Positions 15,397-25,200 of a stretch of DNA of 64,000 nucleotides are shown in pieces (within the stretch, counting starts at the first letter, position 1; each line of letters starts with the position of its first letter). The notes under the pieces were generated by a model. The model saw nothing but the letters and a program-made list of their open reading frames with translations, did no database searches and had not been told where the DNA came from. The DNA lies in contig JAKVCX010000009.1 in assembly GCA_022448525.1 (NCBI GenBank), positions 157,466 through 221,465 of the forward strand, in the 5' to 3' direction. This stretch comes from Tenacibaculum sp. (GTDB taxonomy: Bacteria > Bacteroidota > Bacteroidia > Flavobacteriales > Flavobacteriaceae). The translations under genes and the position numbers were made by a program.

Positions 15397-16986
15397 ATGG
15401 AAGAAAAGCAATCTTCAGTAGGTATAGAAAATAACCATGCGTTGGAATTATCAAATTTTTTCAACGGAATTTCATATGACTTCAAAACAGTTGCGTCTTT
15501 GATTTTGTCCTCTGCAGAATCAATGTTAGAAACGAATGAGAACTCTAATAAAGAAGAACTTCATCTAATAAGAGATAATTCTAAGTTGCTTTTGAGAATG
15601 ATTAATCAATTGTTAGAAGTTAGAAAGTTAGAAAATGAGGATTTCGAACTGAAGATTTCAGAAACTGATATTGTTGATTTTATTAAAGAAATCTTTCAGG
15701 AGTTTCATAAGGATTCAATAAAGAAGAATATAGCGTTTAATTTCACTGAAAATGTTGCAAATCCTTATTTGTTTATAGATAGAGAGCTGATTTACAATTC
15801 AGTTTATAACTTACTTATAAATGCCTTTAAGTTTACACCTTTTGAAGGAACTATAGAAATTTCGATTAAAGAAGATCTTAATTCTATTTTTATAACCATT
15901 ACAGATTCTGGTATTGGTATTTCTGAAGTTGATATACCCAAAATATTTGAACCTTTTTACCAAGGAAGAAATGATAAACAGTCGACTTCGGGAGTAGGAT
16001 TGTATTTAACTAAACAATATGTGAAACTCCATAAAGGAGAAGTAAGAGTGAATGCTGATAGGCAAAAAGGAAGTGTTTTTACAATAGAATTGCCCAAAGG
16101 AAAAGAACATTTCAATAGTAATCAGTTAATAGTTACAGAAGATGTAAAGTCTAATGACCATTTAAAAGAAACTACAAAGTCAAAGAATCGAGTTAATAAT
16201 GAACTAGAGGATGATGACAGAGATATTGTTTTATTGGTAGAAGACAACGATGATTTGAGATTCTTTTTGAAGAGTAAATTAAAGAAAACATATTTAGTTC
16301 ACGAATCGGATGGGATTTCAGTGGAAGATAAGGTTTTAGAAATAGTTCCTGATGTAATTATTAGTGACTTAAATTTACCCGAGAAAAATGGATTTGAAAT
16401 TTGTGAGTTCATCAAAAATGATGAAAGAACTTCACATATTCCAATTATTATGTTGACTTCCCTAAATACTGATGAGGCGCATTTGAAAGGACTAAAATCT
16501 GGAGTTGATATGTTCTTAACGAAGCCTTTTAATCTTTCGGTTCTATCGCAGTCAGTGGAAACATTACTAAATAATAGAAAGCAACTTCAAAAATACTTTT
16601 CTCAGCTAAATTCTGACGAATCTAATCAGATTATTAGAAAAGAAAAAAAACAAGTTTCAGATAAGCAAGTTGTCTTTATTAATAAACTGAATGATTTAAT
16701 TAATGCTAATCTTGATGATTCAAGCTTTTCGGTTGAAATTTTAGCAGAAGAATTACATATTTCTCGAGTTCAATTATATAGAAAAACAAAAGCTGTATTA
16801 GGTATAACAATTAGTGATTATATTCAAAATATTAGATTAGAAAAAAGTAAGCTACTTTTATCTGAAAATAGAGACTTATCAATAGCTGATATTGCCTACT
16901 CTGTTGGTTTTTCGTCACCAAATTATTTCTCTACTGCATTTAAAAATAAGTTTGGAAAAACTCCAAATGAGTTTAAAAAGTCATAA
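15397..16986 (+). CDS. Hybrid two-component protein (kinase-receiver-AraC) lacking sensor domain and H-box histidine
   Basis: A 529-residue soluble protein. Domains in order are a HisKA-like helix pair (about 18-85), a HATPase domain (about 125-235; N-box NLLINAFKF at 138-146, G1 DSGIG at 170-174, G2 SGVG at 198-201), a receiver domain (about 277-395; acidic pair E282-D283, phospho-acceptor D324, K376) and an AraC helix-turn-helix (about 425-529). This is the C-terminal half of a Bacteroides-type HTCS, but with no periplasmic sensor and no membrane segment. The H-box, normally SHEFRTP, reads SYDFKTV, so the phosphorylated histidine is Tyr27. It may be an ATP-sensing or trans-phosphorylated transcription factor. 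ATP-binding and receiver residues look intact, so this is not simple decay. Confidence 0.9.
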   Translation: MEEKQSSVGIENNHALELSNFFNGISYDFKTVASLILSSAESMLETNENSNKEELHLIRDNSKLLLRMINQLLEVRKLENEDFELKISETDIVDFIKEIFQEFHKDSIKKNIAFNFTENVANPYLFIDRELIYNSVYNLLINAFKFTPFEGTIEISIKEDLNSIFITITDSGIGISEVDIPKIFEPFYQGRNDKQSTSGVGLYLTKQYVKLHKGEVRVNADRQKGSVFTIELPKGKEHFNSNQLIVTEDVKSNDHLKETTKSKNRVNNELEDDDRDIVLLVEDNDDLRFFLKSKLKKTYLVHESDGISVEDKVLEIVPDVIISDLNLPEKNGFEICEFIKNDERTSHIPIIMLTSLNTDEAHLKGLKSGVDMFLTKPFNLSVLSQSVETLLNNRKQLQKYFSQLNSDESNQIIRKEKKQVSDKQVVFINKLNDLINANLDDSSFSVEILAEELHISRVQLYRKTKAVLGITISDYIQNIRLEKSKLLLSENRDLSIADIAYSVGFSSPNYFSTAFKNKFGKTPNEFKKS

Positions 16987-17201
16987 GTCCTTTATTTTGG
17001 TTAATGTAACTTTATTGAACTTTTAGGGTTTAATAGGTTGTTTTTCAATTCGTTGAGGTTGTTTTTGTTGTGTAACAATTTTGAAGAGTAAAAAGAAGCT
17101 TTCTCTGTAAATTTAGAAATGTCTTTTGGGGTTTATTAAAATACTAGTGAAGATTTTTTTAGGGGATTATATATACTTCATTATATTTTACAAAAGATTT
17201 T

Positions 17202-17233
17202 AAAGTGCGGTTTGTTTACATCGCACTTTTTTT
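17202..17233 (+). terminator. Terminator downstream of the hybrid two-component gene
   Basis: Stem AAAGTGCG/CGCACTTT (17202-17209, 17222-17229), 12-base loop, then a T run. It lies 215 bases after the stop codon, implying a long 3' untranslated region. Confidence 0.7.
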
Positions 17234-17234
17234 A

Positions 17235-17270
17235 TTAAAAAAAACAACAAAGCAAAGCTGCTTTGTTGTT
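17235..17270 (-). terminator. Terminator of the TonB receptor-kinase operon
   Basis: Twelve-base perfect stem (17243-17254 with 17259-17270), 4-base loop. On the minus strand it is followed by about eight T. It lies about 200 bases beyond the kinase stop codon. Confidence 0.8.
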
Positions 17271-17285
17271 ATAGTTATTTAAATC

Positions 17286-17411
17286 TTAAGTTCTGCATAA
17301 AACTTTATCCCCCAACTCCGTTTTGATGCATGTATGAGTCTTAAGATTCTCATCTTTTACTTCTGCGAATTTACTTTCTATTCTTTTCGAGTAGTTTCGA
17401 ATTTGTTTCAA
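17286..17411 (-). CDS. Possible small protein (41 residues, TTG start)
   Basis: An open frame reads from TTG at 17411 to TAA at 17286, with residues such as KQIRNYSKRIESKFAEVKD near the start and two cysteines near the end. The frame is open further upstream without an ATG, so it might also be a remnant of a longer gene. It lies between the kinase gene and the operon's terminator, on the same strand. I do not recognise it. Length and start codon make it uncertain; it could simply be 3' untranslated sequence. Confidence 0.25.
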   Translation of the reverse strand: MKQIRNYSKRIESKFAEVKDENLKTHTCIKTELGDKVLCRT

Positions 17412-17467
17412 AAACGCTCTTTTAGATAAGTTTTTGTTAATGTGATTCTTATGAAAGTGTATTATGA

Positions 17468-19273
17468 TTATGTTACATTTTCCTGAATAGGAATTGTAAA
17501 ATGAAAGGTTGTTCCGATGCCTTTTTGCGATTCAAACCAAATTTTTCCACCAATTGACTCTACGATTTTCTTACAGTATGCTAAACCAATTCCAGTTCCG
17601 TCATATTGTTCTTTTGAGTGTAGTCTTTTAAATATTACAAATATTCGATCTTTATGTTCGTCTGCAATTCCAATTCCATTATCTGAAATTGAAAACTTCC
17701 AATAAAATGTATGGTTATTATCAGGTGATATCTTTTGAGAGGTAATATTTATAATAGGATCGGTATCAGTTTTTTTAAACTTAATAGCGTTATTAATTAA
17801 ATTTTGAAATAGTAATCGTAATTCAATTGTAGATCCTGTAATAGTTGGTAATTCTCCTTTATTTATTGTAGCGTTATTTCTTGTTATAAGACTTGATAAA
17901 TCTGTTTCGATATCTGAAATAAGTTTGTTACAATTTATTAACTCAGAAGTTGATTCTGAGTTTCCTAGTTTAAAGTAACCTAATAATGCATCAATGAATT
18001 GTAATCCACGATTACTAGCTCTGGTAATAAAACGAACAAACGTACCTGCATCTTCACTGAGTTCTTCCTTATGGTTTTCTTCTAATTCGTTGGCAAAACT
18101 AAAAATAGAAGCTAAAGGTTCTTTCAAATCATGGCTAGTAATATGAGCAAATTGTTCTAATTCTTTGTTTTTGGCTGCTAATTGAATTGCTTGTTTATTA
18201 ATTTGATTGTTTTTTATGGCAAGCTCTTTATTGAATTTTTTTAATGTGGTATAGCTTCTAAAAATTAAGAAACTGATTAATAAAACAAACCCAACTAAAA
18301 TGATAAGAAGATAGTTAATTGTTTTTTGAGTATTTAGTTTATGGTCTTTCTCTTTTAGTATAGTTTCTTTAAGATCAATTTCTTCTGATTGTTCCACTAA
18401 TTTTTTGTGTTGTTTTTTTATTTCAGAATTGATTAAAAGAATATTTTTTTCTTGTTTTTGTATCGAACCTAATTGCTTTTGAATTCGTTTTTCAAGCTCT
18501 TTTTCAATCAGTAACTTTTCTTCATATTTTTTCTTTTGAAACTCATTTTCATCGAAAAGTTTTTCAATTTCTTCTGTTTGTTCTTGAATAGATTCATCTT
18601 TAACAGTGAGTTCTTTTTCTTGAACCTTAATTGTTTGCTGTTGAGATTGGATCTTTTGTTCTTTATTTTCAATAACTTCCTTCTGTTCTGACGTTGTCTC
18701 TTCCGCTTTCGTTAACTCTTTTTCTGTTGTTTTGTACAGTTGTTTCCATTTTTCGGAAGATGATATTGCAAACCTTTTTAATGAAGGAGCAATTTTAAAA
18801 TTTTCTTTAGAGAGTAATTGTTCATTAATTTCATAAGAAAAGGAATTATTAACACTCACTATGTTAATCATTGAGGTTTTGTAACCATAATCTTCTGTAA
18901 CTAATAAAATGTTTTTATTCGTGATTTTATGAATAAGGTAATTTATGTCGTAGTTAAACTTTTGGTTTACAAAAACTAGTTGGACATTTTTAATGTCTTT
19001 AATAGAAGAAAACTGTTTGATTTTAACAGGTTTGTTTTGGATTTTTCTCCATTTTGCCAAGTCTTTTAAGTTCGTATAAACCTGATCTTTCCCTAAAACC
19101 CCGATCGTAAAATCATTTTTAATAGTTTTAGACCAGCCAATTTGTTCGGCAAAATTAAATATAAACAAAGCTCTTTGTCTTCTTTTTACCTCTTCCGTTT
19201 GTGCGAAAGAATTTATGGTATTTAAAAAGGCAAGTAGAATAAAAAATAGAAACTTTGTTCTTATTTGTATCAT
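17468..19273 (-). CDS. Sensor histidine kinase with N-terminal YfiR (DUF4154) domain
   Basis: A 601-residue protein. It has a signal peptide or N-terminal membrane segment (about 6-24), a periplasmic YfiR/DUF4154 domain (about 30-172) and a long coiled coil (about 175-312). One membrane segment (318-338) and a short coiled coil (340-372) follow. Then come a HisKA domain with phospho-histidine H381 in TSHDLKEP, and a HATPase (N-box NLINNAIKF at 491-499, DNGIGI at 531-536, GTGIGL at 559-564). YfiR domains elsewhere are periplasmic regulators of a membrane signalling enzyme; here the domain is fused directly to a kinase. The start overlaps the stop of the TonB receptor gene by 4 bases (ATGA), so the two are coupled. 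No response regulator is adjacent, so the output partner is elsewhere. Confidence 0.92.
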   Translation of the reverse strand: MIQIRTKFLFFILLAFLNTINSFAQTEEVKRRQRALFIFNFAEQIGWSKTIKNDFTIGVLGKDQVYTNLKDLAKWRKIQNKPVKIKQFSSIKDIKNVQLVFVNQKFNYDINYLIHKITNKNILLVTEDYGYKTSMINIVSVNNSFSYEINEQLLSKENFKIAPSLKRFAISSSEKWKQLYKTTEKELTKAEETTSEQKEVIENKEQKIQSQQQTIKVQEKELTVKDESIQEQTEEIEKLFDENEFQKKKYEEKLLIEKELEKRIQKQLGSIQKQEKNILLINSEIKKQHKKLVEQSEEIDLKETILKEKDHKLNTQKTINYLLIILVGFVLLISFLIFRSYTTLKKFNKELAIKNNQINKQAIQLAAKNKELEQFAHITSHDLKEPLASIFSFANELEENHKEELSEDAGTFVRFITRASNRGLQFIDALLGYFKLGNSESTSELINCNKLISDIETDLSSLITRNNATINKGELPTITGSTIELRLLFQNLINNAIKFKKTDTDPIINITSQKISPDNNHTFYWKFSISDNGIGIADEHKDRIFVIFKRLHSKEQYDGTGIGLAYCKKIVESIGGKIWFESQKGIGTTFHFTIPIQENVT

Positions 19274-21993
19274 AACTTCAAATCTAAACGTAAAAAGTAG
19301 TGAGCTCCTCGCACTCCAAATTGTTGAACACGTCTACTATACGTAAAATTACCTTGGCTTGTATTTGCTGAATGTTTATGTTTATCTGGTAAAATATTGA
19401 AAACATTATTTGCACCAAAACTAAGATTTATCCAATTTTCTAATTTATAGCTTACAGATAAATCAGTCAAAATTTTAGGAGAAAAAGTTTGGTCTCTAGA
19501 TTCTATATTTCCATTAAACTCGTTGAGAACCCAGTTATTTTGGTCCCCATCACTTGGGTGTACGTAGGTAACTTTACCAAAATAAGTGTTACGAATTTGA
19601 AATCCAAAATTACGCCAATCGTATGAGAATAGTGAGTTGACTTTAAAGTTAGGTTGCGCAGATTCTATTCGTGCTACTTCTTCACGATTAAAAATTGCAT
19701 TTTCATTCATACCTCCAATTTGTCCACTCCCAATATTGATTCTATCTACTTTGGTGTTGTTAAAGTTTGCAGCCAAAGAAGCATATAATTCTCCTTCACC
19801 TATTTTATTTCTATAATTTACAACAGCATCAATACCTTCTGTACTAGAGTCAATTGCGTTAGTTAAAAATTGTGCAGCACTAACGTTAAAAGGTTCGAGT
19901 ATAGTTTCAAAACCATCTTCTAATCTTGCGGATAATACGATTCTATCTTTAATGGAAACTTTATAAACATCTAATGAAAAAGTAAAAGTATTATCAAGTT
20001 TACCACTAAATCCTAAGCTAAAATGATTGGATAATTCAGGCTTTAATTCGTCAAGTTCAAAAGCATCATTTACAATAGCACTTTCACTATTAAAAGTACC
20101 AACTTCTTTAATTTCACCATCGATAAATTGATTACTTACGTTTTGAAAATATACCTGATGAAGTGAAGGAGCTCTAAATCCTGTTGAAAAACTGGCTCGA
20201 GCACTTAAATTGTCTGAAAAGCTATATCGAGATGCAAGTTTCCATATAGTTTGTCCAGAGAAATCATTATAAAATTCATAACGCATAGCAGCTTTAAGCA
20301 ATAAAGCTTCGGTTGGATTTAATTCAACGTCCACATAAGCGGCAGCATTTGTTCTAAATCTACTTAATTCATTTTCAGGTCTAATTCCCGGAAATACTTG
20401 AGCACCAGGAATTCTTGGTTGTTCCATTCCATTGATATCAATATAAGTACTCCCACCATCTATATAAGAGGCTTCTTCTCCCGCTACAATTTGATAATTT
20501 TCAAGTCGCAATTCTCCTCCAATGGCAAGATTCAATCCTTCTAAATAATCATAGTTTTTTGTTATGTCTAAATTCGTAGTACTTAACTGATATCTAAAAC
20601 CACCGGAATTAAAAGCTCTTGGAGATGAAATGCCTAATGAAGCGTTATTTGAGTTTTCTACATTAAAACCTATTGTGTTAATTCCCAAAGACTGGCTAAA
20701 ATCAATATTCCAATCGTTTTTAACTCCTGTAATACCAGCAGTAATGGCATCATCTCGGATGTCAGTTAATATTTTCGGAGAGAATCCATTTGGGTTTAAC
20801 TCAAGTACAACTCTATCTTCATCTTTTGGGAACCGGAAAAAACCTCTTGAATTTCCTTGGCGATTATTTCGACCTCCGTTGAAATAGAATTTTGTGTTTT
20901 CATTAATAGGAAGTTCACCGTTAAAGAAAAAACTAAGATTTTGTGTCCCTGCATTCCCAATTTCCATAACCCTACGGTTGCTAAAACCTGTTTGATTAAA
21001 AAAATCATTCTGATTAATCAATTGAGTGTCAACAGCGGGATCGTTATCATAAACCGCACCTGTATAATCTCCAGCTCTATTAGTAGCTTCTCTTCTTCTA
21101 TATTCTGCAGAAATATTTAAAAATCCTTTCTTACCTATTTCTAGTCCTAAATTCGCTCCGAAATATCTTGTTTTTCCATCTCCAGTAGCATTAGTTCCAA
21201 ATTGTCCATCCAAACTAATAACTTCTGTTTGTTGTTTAAGAATAATATTAATAACTCCAGCAATTGCATCTGAGCCATATTGAGAAGTAGCACCGTCTCT
21301 CAGAATTTCAATTCTATCCACCGCTGCTTTTGGGATAGCATTAAAATCTGTACCTACACTTCCTCTTCCCACAGTTCCGTTTACGTTTAACAGAGAACTT
21401 GAGTGTCTTCTTTTACCATTAATAAGAACTAAAACTTGATCGGGTCCCAATCCTCTTAAACTCGCAGGATCAATATGGTCTGTGCCATCCGAGATAGTCT
21501 GATGTGTGGAATGGAAAGATGGAACTAAATAATGTAGAATTTGACCAATTTCTATATGCGAAGAATTTGAAATTTCTTCTGGAAAAATAATATCAACTGG
21601 CACTGTAGTTTTTAGGAGTGATTTTGGTTTTGCTCTTGATCCTAATGAAATAGGTTCATCAATTGAAAAACCTGCAGAAAGTATAAAATCTAAATGAGCA
21701 TCATCTCCAACATTTACTTTAATAGCTTTTGATGAAGAATTATACATTATAAAGCTTACGTTTAAAACATATTCTCCTTCTTCTACGTCAAATTTATAAT
21801 ATCCATTCGCATCAGTAGAGGTTGCTAGTGAAGTTCCTTCAATACTCACTTTAGCTCCAGGAATTGTTCCTCCAAATTCATCCGAAACTATACCTGAAAT
21901 CGAAGCTCTATTTTGTGAGTGCACATTAAAATGAATTAATGTACAAACAATTAAGGATAACCTTAAAAGATTTATGAATGAAAAATTTTTCAA
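19270..21993 (-). CDS. TonB-dependent receptor with carboxypeptidase-regulatory-like domain
   Basis: A 907-residue outer-membrane transporter of normal length. It has a signal peptide (about 1-26, ending VHSQ), a CarboxypepD_reg-like domain (about 30-105, ISGIVSDEFGG to YYKFDVEEGEY) and a TonB plug (about 125-255, with LVLINGKRRHSS and RIEILRDGATSQYGSDAIAGVINI). A 22-strand-type barrel ends in the expected aromatic C-terminal strand (YFLRLDLKL). It imports an unknown ligand energised by TonB. No SusD-like partner is next to it, so a SusCD glycan system is unlikely. Its partner is instead the coupled YfiR-kinase downstream, suggesting that uptake or ligand presence is signalled. Confidence 0.95.
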   Translation of the reverse strand: MKNFSFINLLRLSLIVCTLIHFNVHSQNRASISGIVSDEFGGTIPGAKVSIEGTSLATSTDANGYYKFDVEEGEYVLNVSFIMYNSSSKAIKVNVGDDAHLDFILSAGFSIDEPISLGSRAKPKSLLKTTVPVDIIFPEEISNSSHIEIGQILHYLVPSFHSTHQTISDGTDHIDPASLRGLGPDQVLVLINGKRRHSSSLLNVNGTVGRGSVGTDFNAIPKAAVDRIEILRDGATSQYGSDAIAGVINIILKQQTEVISLDGQFGTNATGDGKTRYFGANLGLEIGKKGFLNISAEYRRREATNRAGDYTGAVYDNDPAVDTQLINQNDFFNQTGFSNRRVMEIGNAGTQNLSFFFNGELPINENTKFYFNGGRNNRQGNSRGFFRFPKDEDRVVLELNPNGFSPKILTDIRDDAITAGITGVKNDWNIDFSQSLGINTIGFNVENSNNASLGISSPRAFNSGGFRYQLSTTNLDITKNYDYLEGLNLAIGGELRLENYQIVAGEEASYIDGGSTYIDINGMEQPRIPGAQVFPGIRPENELSRFRTNAAAYVDVELNPTEALLLKAAMRYEFYNDFSGQTIWKLASRYSFSDNLSARASFSTGFRAPSLHQVYFQNVSNQFIDGEIKEVGTFNSESAIVNDAFELDELKPELSNHFSLGFSGKLDNTFTFSLDVYKVSIKDRIVLSARLEDGFETILEPFNVSAAQFLTNAIDSSTEGIDAVVNYRNKIGEGELYASLAANFNNTKVDRINIGSGQIGGMNENAIFNREEVARIESAQPNFKVNSLFSYDWRNFGFQIRNTYFGKVTYVHPSDGDQNNWVLNEFNGNIESRDQTFSPKILTDLSVSYKLENWINLSFGANNVFNILPDKHKHSANTSQGNFTYSRRVQQFGVRGAHYFLRLDLKL

Positions 21994-22281
21994 ATAGAAT
22001 GGTTTAATTGATTGTCAATAGCTTTTTGATTGATTTGGGGTAGACTTAGAGACAAATATATTTAATTTTTTAACATTAGGTCCAGATTAAATTTAATACT
22101 CTAACTCTTATGATACTAATTTTATATAAAACGAGAGGTTATTAAATGTAAATATGCGTTATTTGCGAAAAATTTGAGGACTGAAGTCAATTAATGTGAA
22201 AAAGGATTTTAGAGGACTACTCTGATTTGATACACTTCATTGCATTTCAAACAACAGTTTATTCATCCAAAAAAATAAAAA

Positions 22282-25200
22282 ATGAAATTGAAAAAATTAC
22301 TATTTGCTTTTATTGTTTTTTTCTCTACACAATTGACCTCACAAATTGGATTTCAAGAAACTATCATTACTGGAGAAAGTTATGCGACTAGATGGCCGAA
22401 AGAAATGATTACAGCCGATATTGATGGAGATAACGATTTAGATATTATAGTTTCAGGATCAGGTTTAAAGTGGTATGAAAATATTGATGGGAAAGGTCAT
22501 TTTGGAGAAGCAAATTTAATTCAAGAAGGTTCAAGTTCAGATAGTTTCTTGAAAATAGCTGATTTAGATAACGATAACGATGTTGATATTGTTCACTCAA
22601 TAGGAAATAAGATTAAAATTTTTAAAAATGTAGATGGATTTGGAAATTTTCAATTAATTCAAACCCTGGAGTATGGAACGAACTATAAACCAGGATTAAT
22701 TGCTGTTAATGATATAAATGTTGATGGAGATAAAGACATAGTTCTTTATTATCGATATGATAGTTGGCCATATGAAGGAAGGTTACTTTGGTTAGAAAAT
22801 GATGGGACAGGTAATTTCGTTGATAGTGAAAATATAATTCATACTTTTTCAGAGCAAGTTTCGGTCTTAGCAATGGGAGATGTTAATGGCGATCAATTAG
22901 ATGATATTGTTGTTGGTTATTCAGGCGAAAAGGAAATTGCTTGTTTAAAAAATAGTGGAACCAATGGAGGATTTGAGTCTATTGTTGAATTTACTACTGC
23001 CTATCAAAGTTTGAATAGAATATTTTTAGGAGACCTTGATGGAGATAAGGACTTAGATATTGCAACAATGTCTAAAAATGATGAACAAATTCAATGGTAT
23101 GAAAATAAAGATGGGTTAGGTGATTTTGGAAATGAGGCTGTTCTTTTTACAGGTATAGATAGTCCGAAATATATGAGTTTTTCGGATCTGAATGGAGATG
23201 AGTTAATTGATGTTGTTTATACTTCTGGTAATGAAATTAAAACTCATCTTAATCTTGGGTCCGGTAACTTTGGTAATCAAATTCAAATAACAAATAAGGC
23301 TTATGATGCGAGAACTGTAATAGTTGCTGATTTAGATGGAGATAGTAAGAATGATATATTATCAGCATCTTATGAAGATGATAAAGTAGCATGGTATAGG
23401 AATGTTGACAATTCAGGAAGTTTTAGTAATCAGTTAGTTATCGGGAGAAGAGCGGAGTTCCCTTTTGCTGTTTATCCTGCAGATTTTGACGGTGATGGCG
23501 ATATAGATTTATTAACAAATTCTCAGCACGATGCAAAGCTTAGTTGGGTTGAAAACGTAAATGGTAAAGGTTTTTACAGTACTCAGCATATTGTTACAGA
23601 AAACCCAGGAACTGGAAATTCAACTCCTTATACTTATCCAATTGATGTAGATGGCGATAATGACATCGATATTGCAGTAAGTCATAAAGGGATTCTTAAA
23701 TGGTATGAAAACACAGACGGTTTAGGAACTTTTGATGTTGAACATATTATAAACGATCAAGGAAGTGGAGCAACAATTATACGTGCAGGTGATATTGATG
23801 ATGATGGTGATACTGATTTAATTTTTGGTTTTTACAGTGCTAATAAAATATTTTGGCATGAAAATGTAAATGGTGTTTTTGGACCAGAACGTGTAATTAG
23901 GTCTGGTGGAAGTAGTGGATCTATAACATCTCTCGAAATTGCTGATTTTAATGGTGATGATAAATTAGATGTTATAGGGTCGTCATTTAACACTGGTATG
24001 TTTCTATATTACAATTCAGATGGTTTAGGTAATTTTCAGAAACAACAAATGTCAACTTTTGATTCTATGAAAGCTATTTACCCTTCCGATATTGATGGTG
24101 ATGGTGATAATGATATTGTCGGGGTTGATAATAATGGAGGAGGATCATTTGTTGCTGTTGCTTGGTACGAAAATGATAATGGTGTGTTTAATAAACAACA
24201 TGACATATCAAAACTTTCAATTCATGGAGAATCAATTCATTCAGTCGATTTAGATAATGACGGTGACATGGATGTTTTAACCGCATCAGGGCATTCAAAT
24301 ACCTCAGGGAAACTTTCTTGGTATGAAAATATTGATGGGAAAGGAAATTTTGCTGAAAGACAAATTATTCATGAACTATTTAATAATAGTATTGCCAGGT
24401 ATGTAAATGCTGCAGATGTAGATAATGATGGTGATAAAGACGTTTTAGTTACCTACGGTTATTTTAGTAATAGTAGAGAAAGTAAAGTGTCTGTATTTAA
24501 AAATTTAGGAGAAAATCGAGGTAATTTTATAACGGGGTTAGTTCGTTTAGATGAGAATAATGACGGATGCGATGGTACTGATTTACCAATGAGTAGTTTT
24601 ATGATTTCCTCAATAAGTGATTCTGATTCCTTTGCTACTTTCCCTCAGAAAAAAAATGGATTTTATAATATGGCTCTAAGTGAGGGGACTTTTACAACTA
24701 GAATCGAAAATCTTCCAAATTATTTCACTTCAAGTCCTGTTTCTAAAGAAAGCGATTTTACTGGTTTCAATACAACTGAAGAATTAAATTTTTGTATTCA
24801 AAAAGTAAATGAAATAAACGATTTGAATATTGCCGTTTATCCGTCAATAAATGAGCCTAGACCTGGTTTTGATACAACCTATAAAATTGTATTTAAAAAT
24901 TTTGGATCAACTACTTTAAGTGGCGATATAAATTTTGAATTTAATAATTCAAAAATGCAATTTTTAACCGCTAGTGAGGCAATAAAATCTCAAACTGAAA
25001 ATACATTAACTTTTAGTTTTGATGCCATAAAACCATTCGAAACTCGTATTATTAATTTAAATTTCAATGTGTTTGCGCCACCTGTAACTAATATTGGAGA
25101 TATTTTAACAACAAAAGTGAGTTTAGTAATTCCCGTAACTGATGCTACGGAAAAGGACAATCAATTCGAACTGAATCAAATTGTAATAGGTTCTTATGAC

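Larger units (their letters stand above)
16987..17467. other. Intergenic region between convergent regulators
   Basis: 481 bases between the hybrid two-component gene and the YfiR-kinase gene. The first ~215 bases hold no convincing feature. A plus-strand terminator (17202-17233) and a minus-strand terminator (17235-17270) follow back to back. The rest (17271-17467) carries a possible small minus-strand reading frame, listed separately. Confidence 0.6.
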
